Shown here piece after piece: positions 1-9,160 of a stretch of 64,000 nt of DNA. This DNA is from Chitinophagaceae bacterium (GTDB taxonomy: Bacteria > Bacteroidota > Bacteroidia > Chitinophagales > Chitinophagaceae), in NCBI GenBank assembly GCA_004322425.1, contig SCVJ01000004.1, positions 1 through 64,000 on the forward strand. The letters are read 5' to 3'. Position numbers and translations under genes: made by a program. The first letter of the stretch is position 1. The number at the start of each line of letters is the position of its first letter. The notes beneath the pieces were generated by a model. The model saw only the letters and a list, made by a program, of their open reading frames with translations. It had not been told where the DNA came from and ran no database searches.

Positions 1-1
1 T

Positions 2-997
2 GAAGTTTCAACCACTTCCGGAAGTGGTTATGCTTCCAGTGTTACGTTGACGCAGAGTAGTGGTAATGTCAGTTCCACCACTATTTATGTTCGACTTTCA
101 AGTTCATCAACTGGTTCACCTTCTGGTAATATTACATGCGTATCAACAGGAGCTACAACTCAAAATATTGCTGCAACCGGTAGTGTAAGCTCAAATCCCT
201 CTACTTCAGATGCGGGTATTGATAAAACCATAGACAATTCCCAAACAGTTCCCATGACGGCCAATACACCAAGTACGGGTACAGGTGCGTGGACAATTAC
301 AAGCGGTCCAAGTACTAGCACTGGACAGTTGAGTAGTTTATCAAGTGCAACAGCTGTTTTTGATCCGGCCGGTGGAGCGGGTACTTATGTTTTGCGGTGG
401 ACAATTAGTAATAGCCCTTGTACGGCTTCTTATGATGAGGTTTCTGTCATTGTTACTTGGGTACTACCTGTAGTTTGGCTAAATTTTTCGGCTACAAAGC
501 AAAACGAAACAATCATACTTAATTGGGCAACTGCCAGCGAACTGAATAGTAAAGATTTTACGATACAGCACAGCATTAATTCAACCACGTGGAATGATAT
601 TGGTGAAGTACTTGCTGCAGGCAACAGCAGTATTGTAAGAAACTACAGTTTTTTACATACAACACCATCAGGAGGTAATAATTATTATAGAATCCGCCAA
701 AGAGATTTTGATGGAAAATATAGCTACAGTACAATTAGGATGGTGAAGAAGGAAGGAAATTCGGCATTGGGTATCGGAGTATTTCCCAATCCTATTTTAA
801 ATGGCGAGATGCAATTATACGTATTACAAGAAATCAATGCTTTACCCGCAACGGTAAACTTGCTCAACGCTAAAGGAAAAATTGTATGGTCACGGCAGTA
901 CAGTTTCGGTATGCACAAAATAGATGTAAGTGTAATAGCCAAAGGCATTTATTTATTAACTGGCAACGGAAGAACGATTAGAATTTTAATCGAATAA
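2..997 (+). CDS. Secreted T9SS-sorted adhesin-like protein, 5' end missing
   Basis: The reading frame is open to the left edge, so the N-terminus and signal peptide lie outside the window. What is visible, in order, is an Ig-like anchor repeat rich in Ser/Thr/Gly, a PKD-like repeat (around DAGIDKTIDNSQ to SYDEVSVIV), a fibronectin-like module typical of Bacteroidota secreted proteins (NWATASELNSKDF to YYRIRQRDFDGKYSY), and a C-terminal type IX secretion sorting domain (VFPNP start, GIYLLTGNGR near the end). Proteins of this build are exported by T9SS and attached to the cell surface or released. The ligand cannot be told from the sequence. The gene ends just before a strong hairpin terminator. 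Confidence 0.85.
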   Translation, partial: EVSTTSGSGYASSVTLTQSSGNVSSTTIYVRLSSSSTGSPSGNITCVSTGATTQNIAATGSVSSNPSTSDAGIDKTIDNSQTVPMTANTPSTGTGAWTITSGPSTSTGQLSSLSSATAVFDPAGGAGTYVLRWTISNSPCTASYDEVSVIVTWVLPVVWLNFSATKQNETIILNWATASELNSKDFTIQHSINSTTWNDIGEVLAAGNSSIVRNYSFLHTTPSGGNNYYRIRQRDFDGKYSYSTIRMVKKEGNSALGIGVFPNPILNGEMQLYVLQEINALPATVNLLNAKGKIVWSRQYSFGMHKIDVSVIAKGIYLLTGNGRTIRILIE

Positions 998-1026
998 TTT
1001 CAATAAAAGAATAATCAATGTAAAAA

Positions 1027-1062
1027 GAAAAAAGTCAACGAGTATTTCGTTGACTTTTTTTG
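1027..1062. terminator. Bidirectional intrinsic terminator
   Basis: An 11-bp perfect stem (1031-1041 with 1047-1057) has a 5-nt loop, a T-run on the right and an A-run on the left. It lies between the convergent ends of the T9SS protein gene and the porin gene, so it can stop transcription from both sides. Confidence 0.85.
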
Positions 1063-1100
1063 TACTCGATTAAAACTAGAGAGTAATTATTATTCAGTAT

Positions 1101-1904
1101 TTACTTTATAGTAAATGACATTCCAGTAGAGAAAAAGCTGTGTATTGTTTTATCATCAGCGTTTACCCATCCGAATTGATTATAAGTGTAACATACAAAA
1201 ATGGGCAAGCTAAATTTATCTGAGAACTTAAGTTCTTTAGCCAAATTTAGTCCCAAGTTTGTAATTCCAAAACCTGCTTCATCATTTTCATCGGTACCAT
1301 AACAACCATCTTTGTTTAGTACAGCAGCACCTACAAAAGCTCTTGCATCAATTCCTGTGCCTTCAAAAGAATGAGTATATCCAATTTCTGCATAGGTAGA
1401 AAAAGCTCTTTTACCTTCTGCATCATAATCATTACCATAAATAATGGTGTTCAATTGCAAATCGATAGGTGCTCCTTTTTCAGAAAAATCAAAAAGCACT
1501 GACAGGTCCATTACGCGAGGAACACTATCCCTGTATTTAAAATAATTACATCTGTAGCCGCCACTTTTTTTAGTTGGGTTATAAAAATAATCACTCAGCA
1601 TTAATTTTGTTACGGGCGAAACTTGATACGATAAGTACAAATCAAATTCGTTATAGGCATCTGCTGCACCTGAAAGATTAGTTGTGGCCCATGTTCCAAA
1701 AGTTAGCTTGTCTGTAAATGCGTAAGACAAGTAAGGTTGAACAGCAAGCTTATTGGAAGTGAGTTTAATACCCCTCCATAAATAAGGATAAACAACATCT
1801 ACACCAATCGCCAATTTGCTTTCTGGTGCGGCTGCAGGAGTTTCTTGTGCGAATGACAAGACACTTGTACAGGCAAGAGATAAAACAAGTAAAAGTTTTT
1901 TCAT
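1101..1904 (-). CDS. Outer-membrane beta-barrel protein, Gcw_chp/TorF-like putative porin
   Basis: A 267-residue protein with a clear signal peptide (MKKLLLVLSLACTSVLSFAQ, cleavage after AQ). The mature part has alternating beta-strand patterning, and its first strands (DVVYPYLWRGIKLTSNKLAV, QPYLSYAF) resemble the Gcw_chp family of outer-membrane proteins, where a Y-x-W-R-G motif follows the signal peptide. It ends in a short hydrophobic strand (FFSTGMSFTIK). The family is poorly characterised; a passive channel role is inferred from the fold. It is transcribed divergently from the NhaC-type antiporter gene, and a perfect inverted repeat lies in its leader (1935-1955). Confidence 0.75.
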   Translation of the reverse strand: MKKLLLVLSLACTSVLSFAQETPAAAPESKLAIGVDVVYPYLWRGIKLTSNKLAVQPYLSYAFTDKLTFGTWATTNLSGAADAYNEFDLYLSYQVSPVTKLMLSDYFYNPTKKSGGYRCNYFKYRDSVPRVMDLSVLFDFSEKGAPIDLQLNTIIYGNDYDAEGKRAFSTYAEIGYTHSFEGTGIDARAFVGAAVLNKDGCYGTDENDEAGFGITNLGLNLAKELKFSDKFSLPIFVCYTYNQFGWVNADDKTIHSFFSTGMSFTIK

Positions 1905-1934
1905 TTTTTTCTTTTTAAGTTGTTAATTCTTTAG

Positions 1935-1955
1935 TTGTGAGAATTTTTCTCACAA
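1935..1955. promoter_or_regulatory. Perfect 9-bp inverted repeat in a divergent intergenic region
   Basis: Arms TTGTGAGAA and TTCTCACAA flank a 3-nt spacer. The repeat sits 31 bases before the porin start codon and about 200 bases before the antiporter start. No T-run follows it, so it is not an ordinary terminator. It could be an operator for a dimeric regulator or an RNA hairpin in the porin mRNA leader. Confidence 0.5.
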
Positions 1956-2156
1956 TTCTTTATTTGGATATTTAGTTGCTAAGATATTAATAATTGTTAT
2001 TTGCGTTCTTACTTTTTTTGTCGGATGCTTGATTGCCTTATTTATAAAGTTCAATTTAGTCTTTAATGGGCAAAAATTTATTTCGTTTTGTTTAACTATC
2101 CCGTTAAATTTACAAGAGCGTATTTGAAGATTGAATTAAAAACCAAAACAACAACA

Positions 2157-3680
2157 ATGAAATCAATTTCAAAAGTAATTGGTGCGGGACTATTATTATT
2201 ATCCGCACTTTTTTATGCCATTAGTTGGTATGCTTTAGTACCAGCATTTATCGTATTGGGATTAGCCATGATAACCCGAAAAGCGTTAGAGCCACTAATT
2301 GTTGGATGCGCAGTTGGTTTTTTGATGATGGCTACTCATGGAATACCCGAGTTGGCCGACGCTGCGTTTCCTGCCTTTGCCGATTTGGAAATGGATGCAG
2401 CCAGAAATGTTGCCTTCCCATTAAATATGCTACAAGGTTTAGAAGACACCATTGCACGAAGTATTCATGACGGGGGATTGATTTGGGTAATACTCGTTTG
2501 TATTTTGTATGGCGCATTTGTACAATTATTAGTGGCATCTGGCGGTGTAAATGCAATTGCCAATTACTCTACTAAATATGTAAAAAATAAAAAGCATTCT
2601 TTAATCATGACGTACTTTCTAAGCTTTTTCTTTTTCATAGATGATTACTTAAGTGCATTGTCTGTTGGAAATACAATGAGACCGATTACAGATAAGTATA
2701 AAGTTTCTCGCGATAAATTAGCGATGGTGATCAGTTTTGTTTGTGTGCCCATCACAATCATTATTCCTATTTCTACTTGGACAATTTTTTACGGTACACA
2801 ATTGATGGGTGTTGAAAGTGTAGCGGCTTCCAATTCAAATGCAGTCGCTGCGTTTATGAATACTATTCCGTATAATTTTTCCGCAATCGTTTCTTTAATT
2901 ATTGGTGCTTTGGTTGTATTTAAATTCTTGCCAGATTCAAAAGCAATTAAAAATGCAGAGCTTTTGGCAGAAACATCCGAATCGAAAAATGATAACGAAT
3001 CGGGTTCTGATCAACAGAAAGGAAGTCTACTTAATTTTCTAGTACCACTTGGGGTATTAATATTTTTTACAATTTTCCCTTATCCGTGGGAATGGGGAGC
3101 AGGCTATGTATTTACTGAAAATATTGATGCATTAAGAGGAATAGTAACTGCTGTTGTCTTAACGTATCTTGGTTATTTACTTTTCAGAGTAATGAAGTTT
3201 AGCGACATTTCTGACAATTTTGTAAAAGGATTAGAAACGATCACATTCGTTTTAGTTGTTTTAGGATTTACTTATTTACTAAAAGATGTGCAAGGTGCTT
3301 TGGGCTTCGACACTTTTGTAGAAGCAAAACTAAATGGAATTAGTTTTTTGAATTCTAATACATTGGCCATGATTGTTTTTGTAGTAGTAGGTTTAATCTG
3401 TTGGGCAACTGGCTCCAACTGGGGAATTTATGCCATATTAGTTCCTTCTGTTGCTTTATTATCTCAATCCTTGGGAGCTAATTTCTGGTTAACACAAGGT
3501 GCGTTGGCTTCAGGTACAGTTTGGGGTGCAGCAGCTTGTTTCTTTTCAGACAACAGGGTATTAACTGCACAGTCTTGTAAAATTGATATGATGAAACATG
3601 GTGTTTCGCAATTTTCATATCAAGTAATTATATTAGTCATTTCGTCTGTTCTGTATTTGTTGGCGGGATATATGTTATGA
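2157..3680 (+). CDS. NhaC-family Na+/H+ antiporter-type membrane transporter
   Basis: About 507 residues, highly hydrophobic, with roughly a dozen membrane segments and a charged cytoplasmic loop near the middle (ESKNDNESGSDQQKGS). The conserved core with FFFIDDYLSALSVGNTMRPI and VPITIIIPISTWT matches the Na_H_antiporter/NhaC family, which includes both Na+/H+ exchangers and organic-substrate antiporters. The frame is open further upstream from a TTG at 2088, but the ATG at 2157 follows an A-rich leader and gives a normal start (MKSISKVIGAGLLLLSALFY). The stop overlaps the next gene (ATGA), so the two are translationally coupled. Given the amine-catabolism genes downstream it may import an amine or amino acid; the substrate is inferred only. 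Confidence 0.85.
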   Translation: MKSISKVIGAGLLLLSALFYAISWYALVPAFIVLGLAMITRKALEPLIVGCAVGFLMMATHGIPELADAAFPAFADLEMDAARNVAFPLNMLQGLEDTIARSIHDGGLIWVILVCILYGAFVQLLVASGGVNAIANYSTKYVKNKKHSLIMTYFLSFFFFIDDYLSALSVGNTMRPITDKYKVSRDKLAMVISFVCVPITIIIPISTWTIFYGTQLMGVESVAASNSNAVAAFMNTIPYNFSAIVSLIIGALVVFKFLPDSKAIKNAELLAETSESKNDNESGSDQQKGSLLNFLVPLGVLIFFTIFPYPWEWGAGYVFTENIDALRGIVTAVVLTYLGYLLFRVMKFSDISDNFVKGLETITFVLVVLGFTYLLKDVQGALGFDTFVEAKLNGISFLNSNTLAMIVFVVVGLICWATGSNWGIYAILVPSVALLSQSLGANFWLTQGALASGTVWGAAACFFSDNRVLTAQSCKIDMMKHGVSQFSYQVIILVISSVLYLLAGYML

Positions 3681-4333
3681 TTAAGATGAGTATTAATAAA
3701 GATTTGGAAAATGGATTTGTCCTAAGATCTGCTTGTTTGGAAGATGCTATTCGAATGGAGTTTGTACAGGCAATGTGCTATCCAACATTGCATCAGTCGG
3801 AAATAATGGACAGACGGCATTTTGCAAATCATATCAAAGTATTTCCGGAAGGTCAACTTGTGGTGGAAAAAGACGGAGTAGTAATTGCATCAACGAGCAC
3901 ATTTCGTTCTGAATTTCCAAAACATGACCATAATTTTTTAGAAGCTTCTGATAATTTATGGTTAACCAATGCGCAAGTTCCGAATGGAGAATGGCTTTAT
4001 GGTATTGATATGGGAGTGCTTCCTGAATACAGAGGGTTGGGACTTTCAAAAGAAATGTACAAAGCAAGGCAGGAAGTTTGTAAACAACTTGGGCTGAAGG
4101 GACAAATTACGGTGGGAATGACAATTGGTTTTGGAAAAGTAAAAGACAAAATGAGTATTGAAGAATATTGTGTGGGGTTGGAGAAAAATGAATTTACGGA
4201 TCCTACCATTACTCCACAAAGAAAAGCCGGATTTCGTTGGGTGCGTCCAGTTTATAATTATATCAATGATCCCGAAGCTGGCTATGCAAGTATTTTGATG
4301 TACAATCCAGTTGATGAAAATTATTTTATTTAA
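3677..4333 (+). CDS. GNAT-family N-acetyltransferase
   Basis: 218 residues. The acetyl-CoA binding signature is visible as MGVLPEYRGLGLSKEMY (R/Q-x-x-G-x-G/A type), followed by a family-specific tail with MSIEEYCVGLEK and DPTITPQRKAGF. That tail resembles the GNAT domain found fused to nitrilase-type amidases in other bacteria. The gene overlaps the transporter stop by 4 bases and lies 9 bases before a class III aminotransferase, so it belongs to the same operon. The acyl acceptor is unknown; a primary amine such as a diamine would fit the neighbourhood. Confidence 0.8.
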   Translation: MIKMSINKDLENGFVLRSACLEDAIRMEFVQAMCYPTLHQSEIMDRRHFANHIKVFPEGQLVVEKDGVVIASTSTFRSEFPKHDHNFLEASDNLWLTNAQVPNGEWLYGIDMGVLPEYRGLGLSKEMYKARQEVCKQLGLKGQITVGMTIGFGKVKDKMSIEEYCVGLEKNEFTDPTITPQRKAGFRWVRPVYNYINDPEAGYASILMYNPVDENYFI

Positions 4334-4342
4334 TAAATTCTT

Positions 4343-5695
4343 ATGAGTAATCACATAAAATTAATATCGGAAATTCCAGGCCCTAAAAGCAAAATTCAAT
4401 TAGCAAGGAGAGCCGAAGCTTTACCAGCAGGTTTTGCAAAGTCTACCGAAGTAGTTGTAGAAAAAGCCGAAGGGGCTTTAGTTTGGGATGTTGATGGAAA
4501 TCAGTTACTCGACTTTGCAGGTGGAATTGGCATGGTGAATTTGGGGCACAGACCTAAAGCAGTTGTTGCCGCTATCAAAAACCAATTAGATAAATATATT
4601 CATACGGGGGCGTTGGTTACAACTTTTGATTCGTATATGGAGTTAGCAGAAATGTTAAATAAAATAACTCCGGGTAATTATAAAAAGAAAACATTGTTGG
4701 CAAATTCAGGATCTGAAGCAGTAGAAAATGCTGTAGCCATTGCTCGCTATTACACTAAACGACCTGCTGTTATTTGTTTCGAGGGGGCCTATCACGGGCG
4801 AACAATGTTAACGTTAAGCCTTACAAGCAAATATGGATTGTTTAAAAAAGGATTTGGCAGTTATGCGCAAGATATTTATCGATTTCACGCTCCGCATATT
4901 TATCGTAAGCCTGATAATTTTTCGGAAACAGAGTATATCGATTTTTGTATTGAACGGGTTGATCAAAATTTAATTTCTCATGTTGATCCATCGGCTGTGG
5001 CTGCAATTATTATTGAGCCCGTTCAAGGAGAAGCAGGATTTATTCCAATGCCTAAAAAGTTTTTAGAAAAAATTAGATCTGTTTGTGATGAACATGGTAT
5101 TGTTTTTATTGCCGACGAAGTTCAAGCGGGTGCTGGAAGAACAGGAAAATTTCTTTCTATTGAACACAGTGGAGTAATTCCCGACATCGTAACGATGGCA
5201 AAGTCGTTGGCTTCAGGTTTACCACTGAGTGCTATTACAGGTAAAGCCGAAATGATGGATGCTCCTCATTTAGGAGGAGTGGGAGGAACCTATAGTGGAA
5301 GTCCAATTGCCGTTGTTGCAGCAATTGAAACAATAAAACAAATTAATACTCCAGAATTTTTAGAAAGAACTGTCCAAGTTGGGAACATTATTTCTTCTCG
5401 CTTGAATGCGATGAAAGAAAAATTTTCTTGCATTGGAGATGTACGAGGACTTGGGGCCATGTTGGTTGTTGAATTTGTAAAAGATCGAAATACAAAAATT
5501 CCGGATATGGAATTTGCGATGGCGGTTATCAAAAAATCAGTGGCAAGAGGATTAATTTTAATTAGAGCTGGTTTATATTCCAATTGCGTTCGCTTTTTAC
5601 CGCCAATTGTAATTACTGATGATCAATTAAACGAGGGCATGGACGTAATTGAAAATGTGATTCAGGAAATTTTACAAGAAAGAGGGAATCCTTAA
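4343..5695 (+). CDS. Class III PLP aminotransferase (GABA/omega-amino-acid type), copy 1
   Basis: 450 residues with all the fold-type I class III landmarks: NSGSEAVENA at 121-130 (phosphate binding), HGRT at 151-154, EPVQGE at 225-230, the cofactor-binding Asp258 in ADEVQAGAGRTG, and the Schiff-base Lys287 in TMAKSLASGLP. The family transfers the terminal amino group of GABA, beta-alanine, ornithine-type or diamine substrates to 2-oxoglutarate or pyruvate. Closest in look to 4-aminobutyrate aminotransferases. The stop codon is directly followed by the start of the amidohydrolase gene. A second, clearly different copy lies at 7834, suggesting two successive transaminations or two substrates. 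Confidence 0.88.
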   Translation: MSNHIKLISEIPGPKSKIQLARRAEALPAGFAKSTEVVVEKAEGALVWDVDGNQLLDFAGGIGMVNLGHRPKAVVAAIKNQLDKYIHTGALVTTFDSYMELAEMLNKITPGNYKKKTLLANSGSEAVENAVAIARYYTKRPAVICFEGAYHGRTMLTLSLTSKYGLFKKGFGSYAQDIYRFHAPHIYRKPDNFSETEYIDFCIERVDQNLISHVDPSAVAAIIIEPVQGEAGFIPMPKKFLEKIRSVCDEHGIVFIADEVQAGAGRTGKFLSIEHSGVIPDIVTMAKSLASGLPLSAITGKAEMMDAPHLGGVGGTYSGSPIAVVAAIETIKQINTPEFLERTVQVGNIISSRLNAMKEKFSCIGDVRGLGAMLVVEFVKDRNTKIPDMEFAMAVIKKSVARGLILIRAGLYSNCVRFLPPIVITDDQLNEGMDVIENVIQEILQERGNP

Positions 5696-7276
5696 ATGTC
5701 ATTCAAGTTATTCTACAACGCTACCATAATTACTATGGATGATGCTTTACCAAAAGCAGAAGCAATGGTAATAAATCAATTTGGAATAATTGAAGCTATT
5801 GGATCTGAAGTTGATTTAAGAAACCAATTTGTTACTTTCTCCGAAGAAATTGATTTTAATGGGCAATTCATTATCCCGGGGTTCAATGATGCTCATATTC
5901 ACGTTTGGAAAATTGGGCATCTGCGTACGTTTATGTTGGATGTTCGTGGTGTAACGTCTCTTGCTGAATTCAAAAACAAATTAAAAGAGTTTTCTGAAAA
6001 AAATAAAAATCAAAAGTGGATTTTAGCAAGAGGCATCAATGAAATGGTATTGGAAGAAAATAGACTTCCTGAAAAAGAAGATCTGGATGAAGTGATTTCA
6101 GACAAACCTGTTTTTATTATTCGAGCCTGCGCTCATATTGGAATCGCTAATTCCAAAGCCCTGGAAATATCGGGAATAAATGATTTGACTCATACACCAT
6201 TTGGTGGCGAAATTCGAAAAAATGATGACGGATCTTTAAAGGGTATTTTCACGGAAACAGCGATGGGATTAGTTATGAAGCATATTTCACCTTTTATTTT
6301 TGAAGAATATAAAACGATGATTCTTGCAGCTCAAGATTACTTGTTGCGTTTTGGAATTACAAGTGCTACCGATCCTGCTGCCGATGAAGATCTTTTAGCT
6401 GCTTATCTTAAATTAGATCAAGAAGGTTTATTGAAAATTCGAATGAATGTTTTTCCATTGCGCATTCCGGATGGAAGTGACAAAGTGCAACCATTGCCAC
6501 AAAAATATGAATCTGGATTTCTTCAAATAAAAACCGTAAAATATTTTGCTGATGGTGGTTTGAGTTCTGCAACTGCAGCTTTGAATGTTCCGTATAAAAA
6601 TACAAATGATTATAAAGGCGTTTTGCGATTAGAGTTTGACAAGTTTTTGGAAACAGCCAAAGAGGCCGTTGCTAAAGGCTTTTCAGTAGCTACACACGCT
6701 ATCGGTCACAAGGCAATTGATTTGACTTTGCAAGTTTATCGCGAATTATTCAAATTAGATAAAACATTAAAACATCGCATCGAGCATGTAGGATTTTTGT
6801 CAGAAAATAATATTCACGATTTTAAAACTATGAATTTGACGGCTGCCATGCAACCAATATTTATTCATGAGCTTGCTAATAATTTTAAAAATTCGTTGAC
6901 CGATGAATTATTAGAAAATGTGTATCCCTGCAAAACGGTTGTTGAGAATGGAATAAATTTAGCTTTATCAACCGATGGGCCGGTGGTAAAAGAAATAAAT
7001 CCTTGGCAAAATATGGCAACAGCAGTTTCTCGAAAAGCAAAAGATAATTCTGTGATTGGAGAAAATCAAAAAATCACTTTGCAACAAGCACTATTGGCCT
7101 ATACCGTTGGAAGTGCTGTGGCAGATGATTTAGCCGACGTTAAGGGAAATCTCTCTGTAGGTAAATATGCCGATTTTGTTGTTATTGATAAAAACCCATT
7201 GCGTTTAATTGATGTTGCCGATGTTGCAACTATTGAAACTTGGATAAATGGAGAACTGCAGTATCAAAAAAAATAG
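5696..7276 (+). CDS. Amidohydrolase family protein, YtcJ/Amidohydro_3 type
   Basis: 526 residues. The metal-binding HxH motif is at 67-69 (FNDAHIHV). Further on come FADGGLSSATAAL, the histidine-bearing THAIGHKAID, RIEHVGF and the distal Asp motif STDGPV, the order expected for the Amidohydro_3 branch of the metal-dependent hydrolases. Characterised relatives include an N-substituted formamide deformylase, so hydrolysis of an N-acyl amine is plausible but not shown. The start ATG directly abuts the upstream stop. No signal peptide, so it is probably cytoplasmic. Many family members have no known substrate. Confidence 0.8.
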   Translation: MSFKLFYNATIITMDDALPKAEAMVINQFGIIEAIGSEVDLRNQFVTFSEEIDFNGQFIIPGFNDAHIHVWKIGHLRTFMLDVRGVTSLAEFKNKLKEFSEKNKNQKWILARGINEMVLEENRLPEKEDLDEVISDKPVFIIRACAHIGIANSKALEISGINDLTHTPFGGEIRKNDDGSLKGIFTETAMGLVMKHISPFIFEEYKTMILAAQDYLLRFGITSATDPAADEDLLAAYLKLDQEGLLKIRMNVFPLRIPDGSDKVQPLPQKYESGFLQIKTVKYFADGGLSSATAALNVPYKNTNDYKGVLRLEFDKFLETAKEAVAKGFSVATHAIGHKAIDLTLQVYRELFKLDKTLKHRIEHVGFLSENNIHDFKTMNLTAAMQPIFIHELANNFKNSLTDELLENVYPCKTVVENGINLALSTDGPVVKEINPWQNMATAVSRKAKDNSVIGENQKITLQQALLAYTVGSAVADDLADVKGNLSVGKYADFVVIDKNPLRLIDVADVATIETWINGELQYQKK

Positions 7277-7355
7277 TATTTTTTACTTGGAAAAGGGAAG
7301 AAACGGAAGACAGCAATATTAATTTTTTATCTTTTATCTTAGTAATACTTTAACC

Positions 7356-7832
7356 ATGGAAAAATTGAGCGCTGATATAGATTTGCAATTATTAAAATTG
7401 CTTCAAAAAGATGGGCGAAAATCCTTCTCCGAAATTTCCAGAGAACTTGAAATTCCGCTAAACGTCATTCTTCAACACTATCTCGATTTAATTGAAAGTG
7501 GTACACTTACCATAATTGGAAGAATTGATTCCAGCAAATTTGGCATCACGGCGTATGCCAGCGTTTTGATTTCTATAAATCCCAAATCGAAAATTTACGA
7601 AGCAAAGAAAATATTAGAAAAAATAAAAGAAGTAAGTTTTTTGGCACTGGTTAATGGCCAATGTGATATTGAAGTAAATATTATGTGTAGAGACAAGGAA
7701 CATCTTGAAGCCGTAGTGCGGGATAAAATTCAAACAGTGGAAGGGGTTACTAGTGTGGCAGTAAGTGTGTACAAAGAAATATCTAAATTTTCTCAACCCG
7801 ATTTAGAATCACTGATGTCTTCAAAAGGATAA
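7356..7832 (+). CDS. Lrp/AsnC-family transcriptional regulator
   Basis: 158 residues: an N-terminal helix-turn-helix (about 5-55, DIDLQLLKLLQKDGRKSF then the recognition part) followed by an Lrp-type RAM/effector-binding domain (about 70-150). Such proteins form octamers and sense amino acids. It lies inside the catabolic cluster, preceded by 79 non-coding bases and followed after 1 base by the second aminotransferase, so it probably controls the cluster in response to an amino acid or amine intermediate. A comparable arrangement (AsnC-type regulator plus class III aminotransferase plus SSADH-like dehydrogenase) is known from ectoine degradation clusters, but the ectoine hydrolases are absent here. 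Confidence 0.88.
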   Translation: MEKLSADIDLQLLKLLQKDGRKSFSEISRELEIPLNVILQHYLDLIESGTLTIIGRIDSSKFGITAYASVLISINPKSKIYEAKKILEKIKEVSFLALVNGQCDIEVNIMCRDKEHLEAVVRDKIQTVEGVTSVAVSVYKEISKFSQPDLESLMSSKG

Positions 7833-7833
7833 A

Positions 7834-9135
7834 ATGAATAACACGGACCAATTATACGAACGAAGAAAAAAATCGGTTCCCAATGCGTTGGGAATTTTTA
7901 ATTCCTCAAGCATTCAATCTGCAAAAGGGGCAATAATTATTGATGCGGATGGGAGAGCGTTGATTGACTTTGCAGGTGGTATCGGCGTTAATAATGCAGG
8001 ACATGGAGTTTCTGAAATTATTGAAGCCATAAAAAATCAAGCTGAAAAATTTATACATGCTTCTTTTAATGTTTCTATTTATGAGCAGTATTTAGATTTA
8101 ACCGAAAAGTTGTGTGAGTTGCTTCCACATGGCAATTCAACAAAAGCAATGCTCACTCTTTCTGGAGCAGAAGCTGTTGAAAATGCAATTAAAATTGCAA
8201 GAGCTGTTACAGGCAAATCCGGAATTATATGTTACAACGGAGCATTTCACGGCAGAACGATGATGGCGATGACGTTAACTTCTAATGTAAAATATAAAGA
8301 AGGTGCTGGCCCGTATGCTCCGGAAGTTTATCGGTTGGAGTTTCCTTATTATGGGCCAACTCAACAAAAACAATTTTCAAGCGAAGAAAATTTTTCCAAT
8401 TATCACATTGATGCATTGAAAAAATTCTTTTCAAATTATGTTTCGCCAACACAAACGGCTGCCATTATTTTAGAATTAGTACAAGGCGAAGGAGGATTTA
8501 CAGTTGCTTCCAAAAAGTATGTTCAATACCTACGACAATTTTGTACTGAAAATAATATCATTTTAATTTTTGATGAAGTGCAAACTGGTTTTGGGCGCAC
8601 AGGAAAATGGGCTGCTTACGAACATTACGGAGTCATCCCCGATTTATCAACTTGGGCAAAATCAATGGGTGGCGGCATGCCCATTGGTGCCGTTATTGGC
8701 AAACAAGAAATTATGGATGCCGTAAAGCCAGGTTTAATTGGAGGAACTTATTTAGGTAATCCATTGAGTTGTGTGGCCTCGTTGGCAAGTATAAACTACA
8801 TGCAAAAAAATAATATCAATGCTGCAGGAGAAAAGGTAGGAAAAGTGGTAAGAGAAAAATTTAATCAATTACAAACTAAGTATCCAAAAAATATAAGTGA
8901 TGTTCGTGGCATTGGAGCCATGTTAGCTATCGAATTTGTAAGTCCAGAAACCAATAGAGCTGATGCAGATGCAGCAAAAGCAATCATAAATAAATGTTTA
9001 GAAAAAGGACTAATTGTTATCGCTTCGGGAACGTATGGAAACTGTATTCGGATATTAAGCCCTTTATTTATTGAAGACGATGTGTTGCAAAAAGGGTTAT
9101 CAATTTTAGAAGAAGCATTAAAAGAAGTGATCTGA
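7834..9135 (+). CDS. Class III PLP aminotransferase (GABA type), copy 2
   Basis: 433 residues. Landmarks: SGAEAVENA at 110-118, HGRT at 139-142, cofactor Asp247 in FDEVQTGFGRTGKW and Schiff-base Lys276 in WAKSMGGGMP. The motif normally written EPVQGEGG reads ELVQGEGG (214-221), with Leu replacing the usual Pro. The protein shares only the family framework with copy 1, so the two are old paralogs and not a recent duplication. It starts 1 base after the Lrp stop and is followed by the aldehyde dehydrogenase after 25 bases, which fits amino-group removal giving a semialdehyde that the dehydrogenase oxidises. Confidence 0.87.
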   Translation: MNNTDQLYERRKKSVPNALGIFNSSSIQSAKGAIIIDADGRALIDFAGGIGVNNAGHGVSEIIEAIKNQAEKFIHASFNVSIYEQYLDLTEKLCELLPHGNSTKAMLTLSGAEAVENAIKIARAVTGKSGIICYNGAFHGRTMMAMTLTSNVKYKEGAGPYAPEVYRLEFPYYGPTQQKQFSSEENFSNYHIDALKKFFSNYVSPTQTAAIILELVQGEGGFTVASKKYVQYLRQFCTENNIILIFDEVQTGFGRTGKWAAYEHYGVIPDLSTWAKSMGGGMPIGAVIGKQEIMDAVKPGLIGGTYLGNPLSCVASLASINYMQKNNINAAGEKVGKVVREKFNQLQTKYPKNISDVRGIGAMLAIEFVSPETNRADADAAKAIINKCLEKGLIVIASGTYGNCIRILSPLFIEDDVLQKGLSILEEALKEVI

Positions 9136-9160
9136 GTTCAGGTTCTGTAAAAATAAAATT

